Source of the DNA: Tillus elongatus
Lineage: Eukaryota > Arthropoda > Insecta > Coleoptera > Cleridae
Direction: 5' to 3'
Length of the DNA: 64,000 bases
NCBI GenBank assembly: GCA_964006375.1
Contig: OZ023264.1
Location: forward strand, 17,308,225 to 17,372,224
Every line of letters begins with the position of its first letter. Within the stretch, counting starts at the first letter, position 1. Below the pieces are notes generated by a model. That model saw only the letters and a program-made list of their open reading frames with translations. It was not told where the DNA came from and did no database searches. Shown here in pieces: positions 58,824 to 64,000 of this stretch. A program made the translations under genes and the position numbers.

Positions 58824-58904
<81 letters not shown>
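58824..58904. repeat. (TA)n right of DD41D element E
   Basis: About 80 bp running into an inverted Helentron-like 5' end. Confidence 0.95.
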
Positions 58905-58910
<6 letters not shown>

Positions 58911-59025
58911 AAACTGACCCCGGATATCTAAGGGGCCTAGTTCGTGCCGATTTGAAGAAATCTTTTCAAAATTTAATAGTCGCGGTCTCCTCATTAGTGA
59001 TTTTGTTCAATGAAAATTAAGTAAA
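58905..59025 (-). mobile_element. Helentron-like 5' end, inverted
   Basis: TGAAACTGACCCCGGATATC, then GGGCCTAGTTCG, then GTCTCCTCATTAGTGATTTT. The half element left of the TA array has been replaced by DD41D element E. Confidence 0.65.
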
Positions 59026-59160
59026 ACCTGTTTGGCCATTCTATTCAAGATCTCATAAAAATTTGTAACTAACAGGTTCGTTTCTGTACCTAATTACCTT
59101 GATATCCCTATAACAATAGCGACTCGTGCCTTATTGCATTAGGGGTGCGCAAGAAAAAAA

Positions 59161-59874
<714 letters not shown>

Positions 59875-59879
59875 AAATG

Positions 59880-61130
59880 AAGGGCTCGCCTATTTTGTCC
59901 CCGAAAATATATTATAAAAAAACCTACTTACTAAACTTAATAATTATTAACTACTTACCAAGTTTTCCTTTACTTATTTATACGTTATAGTAGTTAAAAA
60001 GTCCCTTAAATTAAAAATATTATCCACTGAATTGATCGCAATGTCACAATTATTTTGTCCACTTATTAAGCAACCCGAAGTAGTAACCATCATAATAATA
60101 ATAATTGTCTTGTTAGAACATGTAAACAACAACGAAGTGATCTAATTAAAAATCAATCCGACGCGAAGACGAAAATTACTAGGTAGTAGGTACACACGCT
60201 CTGCCAAAAGTCCACTACACCTGGAAGTGTGTAATTTTATAGCGCACAACAGATTGCTTATTCGGTCGTTTTCGACGATGATATGCGATCATTTTGCAAT
60301 GAAGTATCGCATTTCCTGAGAGCGCCGAAAAATACACACCGCCCGACTACTTTATATGGATATGGATCTATATAACGTCTGCACGATTTACACTATACTT
60401 ATTCTGATTATATATTCTGTATTAATGGCTGCCGACTCTCTACGATCATCGATATACTAATTTTGATTGTTGAATGCAGAAGGTAAAAAAGTAAATAAAA
60501 ATTTATTAAAATAGAGTATAGCAAAAATATTATGTTTTCCACGGCAGGCGGCACTGCGCGCGCACGGGCGCACTTATTGAGGAGCCGCCGCTATCCTATA
60601 AAATCGCTGTCTACTAAAAATAAGTATTAAGGTTAATAAGTAGTTGTGCAGGCTTTTAATTTACTTTGCTGTTAGAATTAAAAATACAAAGAAATGTAGA
60701 AATGAACTCCATAACGCAATGAAAAGGTCAGCACAACCAGTCCTAAATATTAACTACTGAATGTGCGTAGTTAGAACTTCTGTGTTCCTGCAATATGATC
60801 CGTTGCGTCCTAATAATTTGACATTTACGACCCATAATGCCCAAACTACCCTGTAATAACCCTTACATTGTAACACTATCTAAAGAGGCTAATGCAAACA
60901 TGGTTCCACATACTGACACGGACATATTAGGGACCATAAAATAAAGGATTTTACCCGTATACAGTGTGAGTGTATAACTTGTTATAAATTCAGTTAATCA
61001 AATACAGCTCCTTTTTCCAAAAATACACAGACACGTCGATTAATATTTTAATTAGATGTCTTGTTTCTAAATGGTATACAGTGTTCCCAAATTTGAGATC
61101 TAACGTCATCGATAATTTTTCTTTAAATTT
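59880..61130. other. Unique-looking stretch with a GC-rich patch
   Basis: No gene recognised. 60541-60592 is strikingly CpG-rich (GGCGGCACTGCGCGCGCACG), followed by TATAAAA at 60597-60603. See findings. Confidence 0.4.
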
Positions 61131-61135
61131 CAACG

Positions 61136-61366
61136 CTAGTTTTTGTTGACCGTTTTTAAGTACATATTAAGGTATAAAAAATGTCCAAACTTCAAAAGTG
61201 TCGGAAGTTTGTTAAGCAGCGCTGCGTGCCGGGCTTGGTCGAATGCTTTGGCTATGTCTAGAGCGAGAATCTGTAATTCACCGTGTAGTTCCATAGACTT
61301 GTTCCAAGAATGGGTGACATCGGGAGCATCGGCGACCAAAATTTCAACAACAAAATTTTGATTCAA
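61136..61366 (-). pseudogene. LINE reverse-transcriptase fragment (motif A)
   Basis: The minus strand encodes VTHSWNKSMELHGELQ, then ALDIAKAFDQARHAALLNKL. This is the RT motif A region of non-LTR retrotransposons, with its catalytic Asp in LDIAKAFD. The frame is open for about 76 codons, but the sequence changes after LNKLPTLLKFG and the other motifs are absent. It is a different LINE family from the ones at 2 and 50 kb (KAFD motif with HSWN block). Confidence 0.75.
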
Positions 61367-61379
61367 TTTGCAGCACTGT

Positions 61380-62040
61380 CTTTTATTTGTTTTGAGACTT
61401 TTTACGCCGTTTTAGAAAAAAACTTGAAATTTCTGTCGCCCATATTCAGCCAAACCCACCCACCCCCTTCCATTCAACCCCTAATTTAATTTCAGCACAG
61501 AGTACCACATGTTTGATGAATTCGAAAGTTTTCTAATAAACAAACCCTAAAACCTTAAGAGTACTCGACTTTCAACGAAAAAATGTAAATTTTCATCAAA
61601 ATCACCACCCATTCATCCCCTACCCCCTGGAGCGATTTTAGCCAAAAGCAATCCGAACCTTACGTTTGTCGTGTATATACCAAATTTGAAGACGATATCT
61701 CAATTATTTCTAAAGTTATCGTGGCTACAAACAGACAGATATGGAGACCGACAGACTGACAGACAAAAAAATCGTTTCCGTATCATGTTTTCTATATGTT
61801 TTGACCCTTTTTGCGACATTGAAGCGAAAAGAAAATTTTGAAATTGTTGTCGCGAATGCCATACTTCCACACGTGGTATTGATGTGGTAGTAAACTCAAT
61901 AGCCTTAACAATTTGTCTCTAATAAATAAAGTATTGTCCATTTACGTTTTGGCGGTAGGTACCCTAAACGGAATTAACACCCGTTTGAGAAGATTTTGAG
62001 TTACTTCTATGGAAATTAGCCTACACTTATTTCTTATTCG
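61380..62040. other. Low-gene stretch with GACAGACA-type words
   Basis: Contains CCCCTACCCCCTGGAGCGAT and, near 61730-61770, GACAGA/GACAGACTGACAGACA runs preceded by TTTCTAAAGTTATCGTGG. It may be an old dispersed repeat. No coding seen. Confidence 0.4.
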
Positions 62041-62047
62041 CGCTCTC

Positions 62048-62420
62048 GGTTCCCCAAGATTTCCCGGTTATCCAAGTAGTCCAAAGGAGTGATATTTGGT
62101 AAAACCAAACGTTTTACCAACATCACTCATTTAAATACCCACACACAGGTCTTGCAAAAATGAGAAGGCGGCCCATCGCGTTGGAACCATATATTTCTAT
62201 TCGAAAGCAGATCAGCTATATTTGGAACTAGTTCTACCTCCAAGAAGTCCAAGTATCTTCCTACAGTCATACTATATTTAATGAATATTAACGCTATAAC
62301 ACGATCGCCAACAATCCCTGCCCAAATATTGGCGTTTTTCTCATCCTGCGTGTGACCTTTTGTCTACCCAAGAACGAGAACTTTGTGGGTTAATAAATTT
62401 AAACAGTATGTGTGGTTAGA
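62048..62420 (-). pseudogene. DD41D transposase remnant (element K)
   Basis: The minus strand gives ANIWAGIVGDRVIALIFI (about 62340-62280), then YLDFLEVELVPNIADLLSN, then WFQRDGPPSHF with the second catalytic Asp at 62177-62175. PNITPLDY follows, with the third Asp at 62081-62079. Only 31 codons separate the two aspartates rather than 41, so about 30 bp were lost. Frames are broken and no terminal repeats were found. Confidence 0.65.
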
Positions 62421-62424
62421 TCAT

Positions 62425-62825
62425 TCCTAACTAGTAGATCCATAATTTGCTTGCGCATTTATAATTTTCTATCAGGATAATTTTCAGTCAATTCTGTTAG
62501 CGATGAAATGGTGATGAAATTTCTTTAGCTTTGGCAACATTTACTGTTATTGCTATTATATTACTACTCTGATATTTGATCTCATTTTGACTGCATGTTT
62601 TAGCTTTAACTTAGTTTTTAAGTTGTGTTATTGTAACCACTTACATTTTTACCGCAAGTCTCTTAACTTTGAATCGACTTTTAGTTTGCTTTTTATTGTG
62701 TGACTTTGGATTTTAACCTTGACATTTCTGTAGAGAGTGTCTTGTTACCATTGTGTTCTAACCTGCACAATTGCCTGCCGGAAAAACGATGTTTTTCTGA
62801 CAGACCTTTTTATTATGTTTATAGA
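62425..62825. other. Stretch without recognisable gene
   Basis: AT-rich, nothing recognised. Confidence 0.4.
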
Positions 62826-62829
62826 ACTT

Positions 62830-63165
62830 CTGTGGTTCAGGGGTAAGAATGTGTGCCTCTGAACCGAAGGATACTGGGTTCGATCCCACGGTTCTCCTTT
62901 CATTTTTTCAGTACATACTGTAACATTGACATCAACCAAAGTTCTGGCATTGTATTTGAGCAAGTTGAATGTCTGCACGTTCCGCCCTTCGGAGGGAGCG
63001 TAAAGCCGTCGGTCCCGTGTCCATGCGATGTTGGGCACGTTAAAGATCCCTACCCTCCTTACCGAAAGGCAGGGGTTCGGCTAAACTTCCAGGTTAGTTA
63101 GGTGAAACTGCTCCCTGGCGTCGGTGATTGGCCATAGTCGCGGAAATAGGCCGACGTTAAATAAA
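62830..63165 (+). mobile_element. tRNA-derived SINE (GTGGTTCAG family), best copy
   Basis: Head with TGTGGTTCAGGGGTAAGAAT and a perfect B box GGTTCGATCCC (62878-62888). The body is as in the copy at 34698, with the 3' end GGCCATAGTCGCGGAAATAG, then GCCGACGTTAAATAAAC and a (CA)n tail to about 63192. Confidence 0.85.
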
Positions 63166-63192
63166 CAAAACACACACACACACATACACACA
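63166..63192. repeat. (CA)n tail microsatellite
   Basis: About 12 CA units at the SINE 3' end, with one TA interruption. Confidence 0.8.
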
Positions 63193-63203
63193 TTGTGTTT
63201 ATA

Positions 63204-63257
63204 GATTTATCTCCTGAAGATGGCCACTTAGTGGGCCGAAACGCGTAGGGAAATTTA
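63204..63257 (+). ncRNA. Hammerhead-ribozyme-like motif (Penelope-like type)
   Basis: CTGAAGA (63214-63220) fits the CUGANGA core. Stem II is GGCCAC with loop TTAG and GTGGGCC (one bulge). GAAAC follows (63238-63242), then GCG and the cleavage triplet GTA (63245-63247). Stem I can pair CTC with GGG plus T-A beside it. The minimal self-complementary ACGCGT stem III is typical of hammerheads in Penelope-like elements. Whether it cleaves is untested. Confidence 0.5.
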
Positions 63258-63393
63258 TTCCATTTTGTTGTTTGGAGAAAAGCCTTTCATTTAATATTTT
63301 AATTATGTATATCCCAGGCTATGTGACGTTTAGGAATGATCTTTGGGTGAGTTAAATAAAAAGGCTTTTTCTTTCCAAACAAATAGTTTATTC

Positions 63394-63440
63394 CTTGTCC
63401 TGACGCGTTTCTACCTTTTCAACTGGTCATCCTCAGGGTA
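63394..63440 (-). ncRNA. Second hammerhead-like motif, minus strand
   Basis: CTGAGGA (63436-63430), stem II ACC..GGT, then GAAACGCGTC (63411-63402). The core boxes are good, but stem I beside them does not pair convincingly. A GGAGAAAAGCCTTT / AAAGGCTTTTTCTTTCC inverted pair (about 63274-63288 and 63360-63376) lies between the two motifs, as expected of a rearranged Penelope-like terminus. Confidence 0.4.
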
Positions 63441-63444
63441 ATCT

Positions 63445-64000
63445 AGAATTTTATAAAAGGCTTGTCAGAAAAACTGAGTTTTCCGGTAGGCTACTTCTGC
63501 GAGGGCACAATACGGAGTATCAAAGACAAAAGATAAAATAAGGGGACAAAAAGCTGACCTCAACATTAAGTCAAGAGTTAAAAAAGCTAAAACTGACTAA
63601 CTACACAGCTACTAAAGGTTACAAGTCAACAGTCATACAGTACTACATGCAATAAAAGTAAAATATAAGTCAAATTAAACTGTAAGAAAAGTTAATCTGT
63701 CTCGAGATTTAAAACTCACAAAAAATCTAAATCTAAAACTCTCAAAAGGCTTAAAAAGTCTTGAAAAAGCTACCCTTTACAAGGATATTAATTTAAGCTG
63801 AAGGCAATAATCGCAGCAACAGCACACACCACAAACACCAGCAAGCTATTCAGCCAAGAAGAAACTTTCAGAGAATATTATAACCTATTGACTGAATAAA
63901 AGTGAAATCGGAAAACGATTTTTTATTTTTTATGAAAACGCCAAGATTGCGATTAACTTACTTGTCTATTCTTAAACAGGACTAAAAAACTATACAGTTG
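63445..64000. other. Stretch without recognisable gene
   Basis: AT-rich to the window end. No protein motif seen. Confidence 0.4.

Overview
This is a repeat-saturated, AT-rich piece of animal nuclear genome, most likely from an insect. The evidence is a set of DD41D Tc1/mariner-type transposase relics, Jockey/CR1-like LINE fragments, tRNA-derived SINEs and very many (TA)n arrays. I recognise no intact host gene, no functional RNA gene and nothing prokaryotic. Nearly every long open frame is a reading through a microsatellite or a broken transposon gene.

Layout. 1-0.64 kb: right half of a DD41D element. 1.8-5.5 kb: LINE remnant (minus strand) cut by a DD41D element that itself carries a Helentron-like insertion and a SINE. 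7-12.4 kb: Helentron-like repeats in both orientations. 13.1-15.6 kb: a nearly complete DD41D element with ~445 bp inverted repeats, set inside a (TA)n array. 15.8-16 kb: large palindrome with a hammerhead-like core. 16.5-18.8 kb: second copy of the 2.6-5.5 kb element, minus strand. 19-31.3 kb: dense block of Helentron-like elements. 34.7-35.5 kb: two SINE copies. 37-38.4 kb: LINE reverse-transcriptase relic. 38.37-40.03 kb: exact 6-bp satellite of 277 units. 41.2-43.5 kb: truncated DD41D element and a short inverted-repeat element. 46.7-49.7 kb: two more Helentron-like elements with a foldback element between. 50.2-51.9 kb: LINE with an intact endonuclease frame but no reverse transcriptase. 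52-58.8 kb: three DD41D elements. 59-64 kb: Helentron-like copy, LINE and transposase scraps, a SINE, and hammerhead-like motifs typical of Penelope-like elements.

Two processes seem to interact. A non-autonomous family, with sub-terminal inverted repeats, a 3' hairpin and a (TA)n core, spreads microsatellites. DD41D elements, which have TA targets, repeatedly sit in or against those arrays. The Helentron assignment and the landing-pad idea are inferences; the repeat structures are read directly. Boundaries of diverged repeats are approximate, usually within 5-20 bp.
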